From Rosellinia necatrix (Eukaryota > Ascomycota > Sordariomycetes > Xylariales > Xylariaceae), in assembly GCA_021209875.1 (NCBI GenBank), contig JAGYVD010000004.1, positions 310,001 through 374,000 of the forward strand: 64,000 nucleotides of DNA, given 5' to 3'. This document shows, piece by piece, positions 49,464 through 60,191 of the stretch (position 1 is its first letter; the number at the start of each line of letters is the position of its first letter). The notes beneath the pieces are model-generated. The model did no database searches and was not told the origin of the DNA. It was given only the letters and a program-made list of their open reading frames with translations. The position numbers and the translations under genes were made by a program.

Positions 49464-49670
49464 TCCAGTCCGAACAGGAAGGCTTGGGTATAGGTTTGAA
49501 ACAGGTCGATCAAATCATACTGTGGTCAGAAAGGTGCTCTGGCCGCTATCATTCGCACAGACAAAATAGTAAACGGCCCGTTAAGAGTTGGCGCCGCCTC
49601 GCAGTTGCGGAGCCTAGCCTTGGACATGTCTGATGGGTTGGAGATATTTTAAGCCTTGCCTAGGTTAGTT

Positions 49671-49786
49671 ATGTATATATGTATGTGTGTGTGTGTATGT
49701 GTATGTATGTGTGTGTATGTATATGTATATGTGCATGTATGATATATATATATATATATATATATGTATGATATATGTATGTATGT
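49671..49786. repeat. TG/TA/TATG microsatellite complex
   Basis: About 115 nt of alternating pyrimidine-purine sequence: TATG and TG units, then a pure (TA)n run near 49742-49765, then TATG units again. Confidence 0.92.
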
Positions 49787-50220
49787 GCTAGGGAGATGCT
49801 GTCATGAGAAATGAACCCGGCAGTGTAGATAGGCTACGCCAGAGACGTACACATGCCGTGAAGCGACGGCGCCGCGCGCAGTGGTGTAGCTAAAAGTATA
49901 CACGCTACCTCACACTCACTACTGTCAAGCGAGGACACCAAAACTACTAAGCCAAGTTGAGTAGTGACTTACACTACGTACATATATATACTGTGAGGCT
50001 AGGGCGAATTAGCGCAGGCACACGAGGGTCGCTAACTTCAGTAAAGCACGAGGGGCTTAATAGCTGGCATGCCCAAGGCCAGTGCATCGGTACCTGTTAT
50101 CCAACGTCCGAGCGTGATTGGCGGACAGCCACTAGAAGAAGTCTGAGAATACGGCATTTGGGCGTCTCGTGTTGGTGTTCAGGTTAAATGCTCCCTCAAT
50201 GCTCGTGTTAGTTACTGGTT

Positions 50221-50281
50221 AGTGTTCAGGTGAAGTGCTCGGGTTAGTGCTCGGGTTAGTGTTCGGATTAGCGCTCAGGTT
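50221..50281. repeat. 12-nt tandem repeat, about five units
   Basis: Units based on AGTGCTCGGGTT. Two are exact (50234-50245, 50246-50257) and the following two diverge by three bases each. A further unit lies one base out of register upstream. Confidence 0.8.
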
Positions 50282-51966
50282 GGAGCCCGCAACTAGTATC
50301 GGTGCGAAGGGCGAAGGTGAAGGATGTGTCAGCTTGGAGGGAAAGCGAAACAAGATTGGATGAATGGAGAGTCGGGGTGCACGTACTGTAGGTATCTAAC
50401 TCCATTTCTCATTTCTGATTGAGCGAAACCCGGATGAGAAAGCTCAGATCGAGTCACCGCCGAAGGACGTAAAGCGGGTCTACCATTGTGCTACCAAGAT
50501 AGCCCACACAGTTTGAAGGTACCGACGTGCCTCTGTAGCCTGACACCTCTCCATTCACAGCACAAAGTACCTAGTTTGGGGGTGGTTTCTAATAATTAAA
50601 AAAGTCCCGTTTTTTAATTAGTTGACTGGAACTGTCACTATGACTAACCATTCTTTTGTTTTATATTATATTATTTTATTTTATTTTATTTTATCCCTTG
50701 TGTCACCGGCCCCGGGTATTCGCCTTCGTGTCAAGCCACCACCTGCAAGACATCTCTGCGTATCTTCCTGCTCTCATACGGCGGGCAACCAGGCAATCCG
50801 GGCTATACCGATCGTTCTTACGTGAACGGTGCCCCTCATACTCGCTCATGATGGGTAGTTTGTGTTTTGAGAGAGGCAGTGCTAGGCTATAGAGACCGCA
50901 GGTTGTTGGTATGGAATGGGGGTATACTTGTAAGCATGACCCACCCTTGACGTCCCCCTTCGTTGGTGGAGAGAATACGCGCTTGTACCTCGAGACCTAT
51001 AATAGGTAGCCGGATGGTGAAGTAATGGCCTGGATGCGGGTAACTAAAGTAAGGTACAGCGGTTTTCAGCAGAAAATATGTTCGCTAAGCCCTACTTATG
51101 GGGACTGCAACCTTTTGTACCTACACCCACAAGGCCTGCATTTAGTAGCCTGTGCAACCATCACGGCCCCCAAAATAGGACTGACTACATGAGGTAGTGT
51201 GTACAGGGTCCCACGCTGTCAAGAGGCACGTACTGTATGTACCTGAGGTATCTAAACCGCCGTACCGGGGTGGACCCCCCCCCTGGAGTTCTGCGAATCT
51301 TCCATTTGGCCTTCCATGCAGACCTGTACCGACTGCACCTGTACCGACGATCGACTCGACGTAGTAGTGTAGATTAGGCGGAAGTAGCAGCTGGTGGTGT
51401 CGAAACACCAGGAATCTTCACGTACCCTCCCCCCCCGTCCACACATCAACACCCCCTACACCATATATCGTCCAATCGAAGCCGCTCTCGTGGGCGGAAC
51501 CACCGTAGTTATTGCGGACCAACCTACCTATGCAGAGTTCTTTCCTGCCTAGTAGCCAAATTTGGATTGGAGCCATACCCCCATGACAAACACGATGCGT
51601 ATGTGCCGCTTACTTTAGTGGTTTGGAAAGGTCTCCGAGTCACTGCTCATGCCTCGCCGACGCCATGGCTACTCTGCAGCTACTTCGTCTACCAGCACAC
51701 CCCCGGGGCCATGTACCAGATCCCCAAGACCACCCTTGCGACACTCGGTAACGCTCCTGTAGACAGACCAGGTTGACTGAGAGGCCTGAGGCTGATGGAT
51801 GTATTCTGGACTTGGCACGAACCACAGCCCAGGGACTTCATGTCATCCCTTCACAATAGCCCATGGGGCTAGGCTCCCGCTCCCGGGCCCATTGCTCTGG
51901 TCAAGGGACGGTAGTCGTGGTGGTGGTTACATGGATCCTAGATGCATATAGAACGACGGACATACA

Positions 51967-51975
51967 TATATAAAG
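51967..51975 (+). promoter_or_regulatory. Candidate TATA box of the small repeat protein gene
   Basis: TATATAAAG, plus-strand orientation, 278 nt before the ATG at 52253. It is followed by a G-poor CAA-rich tract without any ATG, consistent with a promoter plus a long leader. Confidence 0.55.
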
Positions 51976-52041
51976 CCGGGAGGCATCCCGACTTGAAATC
52001 GATCATCAACACCAGCATCACTACCATCACCACAACAACAC

Positions 52042-52086
52042 CATCAACAACATCAACAACATCAACAACATCAACAACATCAACAA
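52042..52086. repeat. Five perfect 9-nt units CATCAACAA in the apparent 5' leader
   Basis: Perfect tandem copies within a longer CAA/ACC-rich, G-poor tract (about 52010-52235). Confidence 0.92.
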
Positions 52087-52252
52087 CACCAACGACAACA
52101 ATAACACCAATAATAACAAGCCATTCTAACCTCACATCACAACCAACAACAATAACAATATCATCTCGCCTTGCAACATACTGCTTGCTACCAACACCTC
52201 AACAATACCACCAACTATTCACCAACTAAACATCACATCTTCAACTCTCGCA

Positions 52253-52468
52253 ATGGCTGCCTTTGCTCTCTCTTCGTGCCCCGAGACTCTGAGCTTCGGC
52301 CGGAGTGGCTACAACAAGGACGGCGACAACGAGGATGGCCAGCGCTGCTTTGGCCGCAGTGGCTACAACAAAGACGGTGACGACGAGGAGAAGCGATGCT
52401 TCGGACGCTCCGGCTACAACAAGGATGGCGATGACGAGGCCGACAAGGGCCGCAGCGGATACAACTAA
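52253..52468 (+). CDS. Small repeat protein with four GRSGYNKDGD-type repeats
   Basis: Intronless 71-residue frame that I do not recognise as a named family. After a 14-residue lead there are three full units and one partial unit: FGRSGYNKDGDNEDGQRC (15-32), FGRSGYNKDGDDEEKRC (33-49), FGRSGYNKDGDDEADK (50-65) and GRSGYN (66-71). The repeats differ mostly at silent positions (for example AGT, TCC and AGC all coding the same serine, and GAC/GAT), so protein sequence seems to be conserved by selection. There is no signal peptide or membrane segment. The NKDGDDE core resembles acidic calcium-binding loops, and a KR pair occurs at 47-48; both are only resemblances. A TATA element lies 278 nt upstream and the leader has no other ATG. 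ATG context is CGCAATGG. Confidence 0.75.
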   Translation: MAAFALSSCPETLSFGRSGYNKDGDNEDGQRCFGRSGYNKDGDDEEKRCFGRSGYNKDGDDEADKGRSGYN

Positions 52469-52944
52469 ATTTCCCCGCGGCGGCCGAGGGACCAGACGAA
52501 CCCGGCTCCTCCCGCAGAGGAGGAACCGGCTCTCGTCACCTCCATTCCCGAACCTCATCATCTCTTACCAACAGCATTTGTTATACCACCACCACCACCA
52601 CCACCACCACCGCCACCAACTTTCACTTACATCTCTTTCCTTTGTCGAGTCAGCATGGGTTGGGCGCTAAGAACTCTTTCGAGCATTTACACCGGCGGAA
52701 ACGAACACGACTTGTATGAGTATTGTGGGATTATACACTATAGACTTTAAGATCTTCTGCGCCGGCAACGGACAACGATTTGTACAATTAGCGCTGCATT
52801 TTTTTTGGGCATCGGATATCATAGACGGCATGGCTTGGGTTGGACGCGGAGTTCGCCCCATAACGGGTATCGGAGCATAACCACTGTACATTATTATATT
52901 TAAAAAAAAAAAACCCCCAAAAAGAGACCTAGGTCGGAATCCAT
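52469..52944. other. Convergent intergenic region, small repeat protein (+) and Mss1 (-)
   Basis: Contains (CCA)n at 52586-52616, probably in the 3' UTR of the repeat gene, and an A-run at 52902-52913. No supported gene. Confidence 0.55.
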
Positions 52945-54943
52945 TTATTTCCCCACACAAAACCTGGTTCTTTGGTCAGAAACGCGAAACGTGAACAGTG
53001 AGGGGCGGCGACTTACTTCTCGAATATCACCCCGAGGATCTCCTCGACATCGCCAGCTTCGCCGCGGCCAGTAATCCGCCCCAGAGAGCTGGCCGCCGAG
53101 CGCAAATGCTCGGCGGCCATGGTCAAGTCGATGTCACGAGCGACTTCTTCTTCTTCTTCTTCTTCTCCTTCTCCCTCTCCTCCGTCCCCCCCTCCAGTAA
53201 CGGTCCCCGCGACCTCGCCATACTCTTCGAGGCTGTGCCGACACTGCATGAGCAGCTGTCTCTGGCGTTCCGTGACGCCGTGGAGGTCCTGGAGGTTGGC
53301 AGGCAGCGAGGTCATATTTTGAAACGCCAAGGCCAACTGATCCGCCACCGCGCGGACTCCACCGGGATCTGGCCTGTCAGAACTTTGATCCTGAGCCTCT
53401 TTACAGGAGACCAGCGTAGGGGTGATATCGCCCAGGCCAGGGATCCCTCTCAGCACCTCTTGCCGAAATTTGTGGACCAGAGGGCCAAGATGCGCCTGGG
53501 GAACCGAGTCGGTCTTGTTGACCAACACTAAGCGTTGCGGACAGGCGGCCGCGAGTTGGAGGGTCTCTAGGTCGTGACGGATTTCGTAGCCCCCAACAGC
53601 ACCACTAACGGTAGCAGCAGTAGCAGCGGTAGCAGCGGCGGCGGCGGTCGTGTCTTCCTCCACAGAGGCAAGAACGATGATGACATCAGATTGCGCTGCC
53701 CTCTCCCTTGCGCGACGGATTCCTTCCTCCTCGACGGCCCCAATTTTCGTTTCTGGGTGATGATGAGTGGCGTTGATGGGGGGGCCACTGGTGGTGGTGG
53801 CGGTGGTGGCAGTTCTGAACCCAGCTGTATCAGCAAAGGTGCACAGGTAACCGCGAATGTCCAGATGGGCCTCGACGATGTCCCGCGTGGTGCCCGACTC
53901 CCCCGAGACGATGGAGGCTTCCCGGCCGACGACCAGGTTCATCAGCGAGCTCTTCCCTGCGTTGGGGGGGCCCAGGAGCGCCACCTGGATGCCGTTGCGG
54001 AGGAGCTCGGTCCGCTGGCCCGCGCTCTCGTGGACCCGGATGCTTCTAAGAATATCCTCGACCTGCCGGCTCACGTTGCCGACGAGGGCGGCGGGGGACT
54101 CGTCGAAGTGCTGATCTTCCTGGAAGTCGATCAGCGCCTCCATCTCGGCTCGCGCTGCCAATAGCCTGCGGCGCCAGTCCTCGTACGTGCGGCCGAGGGA
54201 CCCCGAGCTGCCGCGCGCGGCGGCGCGCCGCTGCTGCTCTGTCTCAGCCGCCAGCGTCTCGCTGAGCGCCTCCACCTGGGCCAGGTCGAGCCTGTCGTTC
54301 GCGAAGGCCCGCCTCGTGAACTCGCCCGGCTCCGCGTAGCGGACGGGCCCGTCGCCGCTGGTGCACGTGGCGATGGCCGACAAGACGGCCTTGACGGTGG
54401 CACTGCCCCCGTGGACGTGCAGCTCCAGCACATCCTCCCCCGTCACCGTCTGCGGCGCCGGGAAATACAGGACCAGGGCGGACGGGTCCAGGACCTCGGC
54501 CGCCTGCGTGCCTGGGAGAAACAGCGTCCTCAGGGTGGCGTAGCGGGGCTTGGGCGCCTTCTTGCGCGGGCACAGCGCATGGTAGATCTCGAGGGATGGT
54601 TTAGTCGAACGGTCGTTGCCGGACGGAGCAGAGCCAGTTGCTTGCTTACTTGTGTACAGGAAGGGCCAGAAATACGAATTACAGCTATGCCGGCCTTCCC
54701 ATGGGCTGATGAGAGAGCATATATGGTATCATGGTGCGATCCGGATGTGGATACGGCTGGGGATGGCGTGTGGTACCCACGCCGCCATCTCTTAGTCGTC
54801 GTTTGATGGGAGGGCACTTCGAAGGACCTACGCCCCCCCCCCCGGGCTATAATAGAGCCGGCTGCATTCTCTATAACAGCCGTCCGGTAGCAGCGTAAAC
54901 ACAAGGCTTGGACGGGCGTACGTCTAGCGACGATGCGATGCAT
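52945..54943 (-). CDS. mss1: Mitochondrial tRNA modification GTPase Mss1 (MnmE/TrmE family)
   Basis: GTPase that, with Mto1, makes the 5-carboxymethylaminomethyl modification on wobble uridine of mitochondrial tRNAs. Exons 54650-54943, 53017-54587 and 52945-52963 give 627 residues. The ATG at 54943 opens an arginine-rich, acid-poor leader fitting mitochondrial import; the family proper begins with DTIYALSSAHGKAGIAVIRISGP. The folate-binding domain includes GEDVLELHVHGG and EPGEFTRRAFANDRLDLAQVEAL. The G domain shows GPPNAGKSS, SGTTRD, DTAG and NKTD. The last exon is only 19 nt and completes the hallmark C-terminal FCVGK. Inserts unusual in length: a threonine/alanine-rich loop after the DTAG block, coded partly by a trinucleotide repeat, and an acidic run (EEEEEEE) near the C-terminus. 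Confidence 0.95.
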
Positions 54944-55521
54944 AGACCGGAGATATTTATTCCTCGTGGTGAGACGGTGTTTAATATGAGGGGAGGGGGG
55001 GGGGAAAAGCTGATAAGGATAAACAAGGCTGGGTCGATACAACGATGGGTAGGTAGCACTGAAGGCCAGGACGACTGTCCCTTTCTGTGCCTTCAGACGG
55101 CCAGTGGACCAATGGCTAGCCCAAGCTGTCGCAGACGTAAAGCAAAAGATCGTATTTGATTGGCTGGGCTACAGAGCTTGCGAACTCGACATCCCCGGGA
55201 GATCTCAGTGACCGTCCAATTAAACGAACGATAGCTTGGTTTTGTGGGGCGATATGCTCTTGGCGTTATCCAGGCTAATTTTTTTCTTCGAGATCTTGGA
55301 CCGAACTTTGATACTCATTGCAACGGTAATTGGGACTCCCTCTGTATAATCAATCGCTCTCTCCTCGAAGCACACCCGATCCGACACGATTTACAGGTCG
55401 GTATCCAAGCTGCGAAGGACCCAAAGCCCTTGTCCGAATCGTTAGCATTCGTTGTTAATTCCATTATCGTCTTCCACCTGAGCGTCCGCAGCTCGCTCCG
55501 TTTCCACAACCCACCGCCACA
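54944..55521. promoter_or_regulatory. Divergent promoter region, Mss1 (-) and Mak16 (+)
   Basis: About 580 nt between the two start codons. A G-run occurs at 54993-55003. No supported gene or clear core element. Confidence 0.45.
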
Positions 55522-57170
55522 ATGAGTGACGAAATCATCTGGCAGGTGATGTGAGTTTGCACCTTCTTCCAAGCCTCATATTTTTCTCGTTTGTTTCGTG
55601 CGCGCATAAAGCTCTAGGCTGTCAGGGGATATAATTGTGATATGTTTGTCATCCACCTTAGCTAACCGTCACTCCACAGCGATAAGCAGTTCTGCTCTTA
55701 CAAGGTCAAGGCGACTCGTGAGAGAACGTTCTGTCGAAATGAGTGCGATTCTCTCACAGACCTGAAATGAAGCCTTCACCAGCTGACTGTAGTAGAATGA
55801 ACATATCTGGGTTGTGCAGTAGAACTAGCTGTCCACTTGCCAATAGGTAAAGTCACCTTTCCCCCTCACCGAGATCGCATGTACTCTGCTATTTGCCGCC
55901 GTAGTGCTAGGAATAGCTGCTAATTTTGAGTAGCCGTTATGCCACTATACGCCCTCATCCAGATCCAGTCAAGGCGATCAACTACATATATATCAAGACC
56001 CCAGAGCGAGCGTGAGTACTCTCTTACCCTGTCTCCTTTCATCTCAACATAAACAACAAATTCTCTCTTATACGCCTCATTCTTCGAGATCCCGGGGAGC
56101 TTTAATTATCCTAAAACTTAGGTAAGTATCTACTGGAAACTGACCTTCTATATCGCAGACACTTGCCCTCAAAATTATGGCAGAAAATCAAGCTTTCACA
56201 GAACTATCAAGAAGCTTTATCTCAAATCGAGGAGCACTTGAAATACTGGCCACAGTATATGATTCATAGGTACGCCCTCCATTTTCTTATATGCTATGTG
56301 CACTACGAGGGCCGCAGGCCGTGTTCTGGAGCCAGATTTGTCTAATTTCATGCGCCATCTCCTAACTTAACCCTCGGACGTCTTGTCAACCCAAAACGTC
56401 TTCGAGCGAACGCACCTGCAAGAGATGAAAGATATCTCAACATGTCATGTCGTAGGTTTAGTCACTGACACCTCTATAGAGCTAAGCAACGTCTCACTCG
56501 GCTACAGCAAGTCAGCATTCGGATGAGGCGGCTAGCCAAGGAGGAAGCTAGACTGGGTGAGAAGCTTGTGCCTAAACTGGCCCCGAAGGTCCGCAGGCGT
56601 GAAGCGACCAGAGAGAGAAAGGCGGAGGCCGCGGCTAAGCTAGAGCGTGCGATTGAGAGAGAGCTTCTTGCACGACTACGAGAAGGCGCCTACGGAGACC
56701 AGCCCTTGAACGTGAGCGAGCAGATCTGGAAGAAGGTATTGAATGCCATGGAACGTGAAGGAGAGGCGACTAGGGACAAAGATCTCGACACAGGGATCGA
56801 AGAAGAAGAAGATGAAGATGAAGATGAAGTTGAGAGGGAAGATGAATTTGAGATGGAAGATGGAGAGGAAGAAGACGGCGCAGTGGAATATGTTTCCGAT
56901 TTCGAAGAAAGCGATGATGACGATGATGATCTGGATGACCTCGAAGACTGGCTGGGAAGCGATGAGTCCGGAGAGGGAGAGTCAGACACCGATGCAAGCG
57001 AAGATGAAGACGAGGACAAGTCGGCCAAGAAGAAGGCAGCACTCACAGTGGGCGAAAAGAGGAAGAGGGCACAGACTATTCGAAGCAAGCCCAAGAAAGT
57101 TCCTCGACGCGGACGGGAGATTGAGCACGAACATGAGCTTGAGCACCAAAGACCTGAGCTTGCGTTTTAA
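55522..57170 (+). CDS. mak16: Mak16, 60S ribosomal subunit biogenesis factor
   Basis: Nucleolar protein needed for pre-60S assembly and 27S rRNA stability. Six exons: 55522-55550, 55680-55742, 55796-55846, 55934-56011, 56159-56269 and 56480-57170, joining cleanly to 340 residues. The five introns break up the conserved N-terminal half. Family motifs: MSDEIIWQVI at the start, FCSYK, TFCRNE, LCSRTSCPLANSRYATI (zinc-type cysteines), YIYIKTPERAHLPSKLW, and KYWPQYMIHRAKQRLTRL. The C-terminal third is very acidic, with a long D/E stretch (about residues 205-285), then a KK/RKR-rich tail. Exon 3 (51 nt) uses a TAGTAG tandem acceptor; the second TAG gives the conserved frame and residue. Confidence 0.95.
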
Positions 57171-58249
57171 TGCCCTACCCGGTTACCCGGGATACTATGG
57201 ATGGCACCGCGAGATTCTTGATACCCCTTGGACATATAGTCGACTTACTTAGGAGTGGGCTTTGCGTCCGACACGAATGTATATGCGCCCTGCAGTCTGA
57301 AAAGATAGAATACTGATCAAAACCAAGGCGATTAAAGTACTAATATCCACCAATAGACGAATCTGCCCTGCTCCCATTCCGGATTCAAGACCTCGGCCTG
57401 TCTACTACATGACCGGGTCCTGTCTCTAGGCCCCCTTCAGCTAGCCTCGAATTTGGCGATGACCCTGATTAGGACTGGCACTGGCGGATAACCGTCAGCG
57501 CAGTTCGGGGTCCAATGCAACTCAGCCGGATTACCGGATTACATACCTAGGTAGCTCGCATTCGGTGACTCGCATAAATGAAGCACTTACGTACATATCT
57601 AAGCCGCCTGTGCTAAAGTTAGGCGATGGTTAAGATGGTTAATGGTAGGTAGTAACGTTTTCGTTTATGCGGACTACTGCCTACCGAGGTACCTCAGGTA
57701 GTAGTAGTAGTAGTATTAACGTCTAATCTAGGTGGAGGTACCTCAGGTAGGTTTCTATCAAAAATGCATATGGTGATTGTCTAAGTTACTTGTTAGGGAC
57801 TTACTAGGCGGGTACTAGGCGGGTTCGTTGAGTAACTCCCTGCTACCTACTAAGTAGGTAGGTAGGTTGACAGTGGGCGAGCGACTGATGGATGTACCCC
57901 ACTACATATACGTACTGCTGAGGCTTGAAGTGCATGCCCTACAGGGATGTAGGGCACTACGTACTGCACTTAGCCAGGGCAATAGTCTTGGGAGCTCTCT
58001 AATCCACCTGAGACAAACACCTGACACCCAACATTCTCGCTGTCGAGGGGGTCAAAGACGCAGCTCGCCTACTCCTTCCTGGCCCACGGCATTTAACATC
58101 TCCGGATTTCCGACTTACGCACTCTTCGCCATACCGCCAGGCCCGTCGGACGCGAGCTTGACCGCAAGGCACCCGACAGGCGATTGCCACCTCCAACGCG
58201 AGCTTCTCCGAGCGGTCGCTCTCCCGCCCTTCCAACGATCGGCGCCGCC
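57171..58249. other. Intergenic region upstream of the Mso1-domain gene
   Basis: No supported gene. Contains (GTA)n at about 57700-57716, a 16-nt exact direct repeat containing the palindrome GAGGTACCTC (57686-57701 and 57735-57750), and a TACTAAGTAGGTAGGTAGG cluster at 57847-57868. Confidence 0.55.
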
Positions 58250-59098
58250 ATGTCTGGCTGGTACAGTAACATCGTCGGCGCTACGACGTCAAAAATCTCC
58301 AACCTCCAACGTTCCTATTTCAGCGGCGAGGCCGATGGCGACACCGAGGACGACACACACGTCTGCAGGGTGCTCCGTTCATACTATAGCGAGAAGGGCA
58401 AACCGTTCCCTGGGTGGCTGCCTCCAGACCCTAAGGCGCCGCCACCCGCCGCCGCCGTCTACTCGCAGCCCTCGCAGGTCGGCTCGCGATATGGGGGGCT
58501 TGGTCAGCAGCAACCGGGTGGCAGTCTGAGTTCGCTATGGGATAACAACCCGTCCTCGCAGCCTCAGCAGGAGACGCAGAGCCTGCGGAGGGGTAGGGGG
58601 GCGGCCCCTCCGATGCGGAATAGCGACGGTAGGGACAGTCCGTTTCGCAACTCGGATCCGATGGGAGGCGGCGGCGGACGCGACGACATACAAGCACGGC
58701 CGCTGCCGTCCCAGCGGGCCGGGAGCCACCAGAACCAAAGCTTCGGCAGTGGTCCGACACCATCGGCAGGGTCGGGCGGAGGCACGGCACAAGACCGGCT
58801 CAAGCAACGGTTATTCGGAGGCGCTAGGACCGCTAGCCCTGCAGCGAGCAGCCCATTCAACCCACCGCCGCAGAGAGGAGGGGGAGGCGGCGCAGGCGAT
58901 TACGAAGATAGGTTTGCACCCGGGGGCATGTATGATGCTGGGGGATCCAGCCGGGGCGGTGGCGGTGGAGGCGATAGGCCTTATATGAGTGCCAATTCTC
59001 CTTGGTCAAGTAATGAGCCGGACTCCACGGGTTCCGGAGGCGGAGGACGACCGGGCAGACGCCCCGTTGGGCTTCCCAGCGGACCCCGGATGCGGTGA
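58250..59098 (+). CDS. Mso1-domain protein (Sec1-binding, exocytosis)
   Basis: Single exon, 282 residues. The first 60 residues fit the Mso1 N-terminal Sec1-binding domain: MSGWYSNIVGATTSKISNLQ, then DDTHVCRVLRSYYSEKGKPFPGWLPPDP. In yeast Mso1 binds the SM protein Sec1 and Sec4 at sites of vesicle fusion with the plasma membrane. The rest is low-complexity, rich in glycine, serine, proline and glutamine, with a short TAQDRLKQRLFGG helix near residue 185. The tail ends in a basic RPGRRPVGLPSGPRMR. The start is the ATG at 58250 in a CCGCCATG context; upstream sequence in frame has no ATG. Confidence 0.85.
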   Translation: MSGWYSNIVGATTSKISNLQRSYFSGEADGDTEDDTHVCRVLRSYYSEKGKPFPGWLPPDPKAPPPAAAVYSQPSQVGSRYGGLGQQQPGGSLSSLWDNNPSSQPQQETQSLRRGRGAAPPMRNSDGRDSPFRNSDPMGGGGGRDDIQARPLPSQRAGSHQNQSFGSGPTPSAGSGGGTAQDRLKQRLFGGARTASPAASSPFNPPPQRGGGGGAGDYEDRFAPGGMYDAGGSSRGGGGGGDRPYMSANSPWSSNEPDSTGSGGGGRPGRRPVGLPSGPRMR

Positions 59099-60191
59099 TG
59101 ATTCGAACCCATCCCTAAGAACAGAACCCCGCAGTGCAGAGGGGGATTCCTAGATAGTGTGTATCAGAGCGGAGCGAATGGAATTGTTATAATCGACGAG
59201 AAACTGGTGGGGTTCAAGCAAGCTCGATAGAACCAGCAGGCATGGATTGGTTTTTTTTTTTTTGGGGCGATGTCTGGACAAGCCAATGCATTCACGACCA
59301 TTGAACGGTGTAAGGCAACCAAAGGCACCTTTCGCAACTCCGACTGGGGCCTATCCATGTCTTGATGGTTGAATTACTGGCTTTTGCGATGCTTGTCTTA
59401 CGTCTTACATGTGGGAAACCCTCATTTTATAGCTACTAATATTCCCATTGTCGAAGCTAAGGCTCTGGCTACCACTAATATAGACAAACTTATCCGTATA
59501 TGGCCATAATGACCTTTAAGTTTGGAGGTTGCCTAATCCAGATTGCGCGTCTTGTGTTGGGGCTGTAGACGAGATGGTCCGGTTATGTGGCGACTGACAC
59601 GCAATCTTGGAATGCACAACTTGCCACGTAGGTATCCTTTGATATGTAAGTATCTATCTGCAGGCATGAGCACTATTCATCAAATATCTAGGGAAGTTGA
59701 ATGGAAGTGAATATCTAGGTAATTGCTATCTTCGACGGATAAGTAAGTATCTAAGGTAAGAACTAGCCGAAAGGTGTGCCTGTCTTCTTACCTAACTAAA
59801 GTACCCATAACCATCACCATCGGAAAGTGCTACAATACTTGTAAGCGTAGACGGCCACTGCCTACGGGAGCCCACCGCGGCCCCGTAAGTAGGTACCTAA
59901 GGTAATGCAGGCAGGTACCTAGATCGAGGTAGCCACTGCGGGGCTTTGAGCATGCCCAAGTGCTCTAATACAAAGTGTCGTGCTCACCCGACTTACACCA
60001 CAACCTCAGCTGTTCACATGCTCCTCTGTCTCGTGTTCTGCAGTCTCGCTTGGCCTGCTGGATACTCAACTAATATGACGGCCTTCTCCAAGTACTGTCT
60101 CCTGCCAACATACATACATTAATTAGACACCATCACCCCAGACACTCGCGTCCGGGCGCCAAGCATTCCTCCTCGCCGCTCCAACCCCACG
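59099..60191. other. Intergenic region upstream of gyp7
   Basis: No supported gene. Contains a T-run (59252-59263) and several TAGGTA/TACCTA/TAAGTA elements between about 59630 and 59935. Confidence 0.55.

Larger units (their letters stand above)
41786..52252. other. Gene-poor, simple-repeat-rich stretch of 10.4 kb
   Basis: I find no conserved gene. Reading frames up to about 136 codons exist but are low-complexity or unsupported. Contents include A-runs (43327-43344, 45944-45962), a T-run (45682-45695) and a CA/GA microsatellite (46349-46386). There are also tandem repeats at 49394-49463 and 50221-50281, a TG/TA microsatellite (49671-49786), an (ATTTT)n tract (50661-50694), and clusters of GTACATATGTAC-like palindromes near 44588-44620 and 44932-44967. 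Base composition varies along the stretch. The final 280 nt is the apparent leader of the next gene. Possible degraded mobile DNA, but no element ends are visible. Confidence 0.5.

Noticed and set aside
49369..49569. Hydrophobic leucine/valine/alanine frame resembling a membrane protein
   Set aside because: Produced by the GGTGCTGGCGTT tandem repeat.
52305..52670. Overlapping 121-codon plus-strand frame over the small repeat gene
   Set aside because: Different frame of the same repeat; it codes ATTRMA-type low-complexity sequence and lacks the silent-site pattern of the real frame.
53131..53175. TTC/TCT trinucleotide repeat as a free microsatellite
   Set aside because: It is coding: the minus-strand Mss1 frame reads it as an acidic glutamate run.
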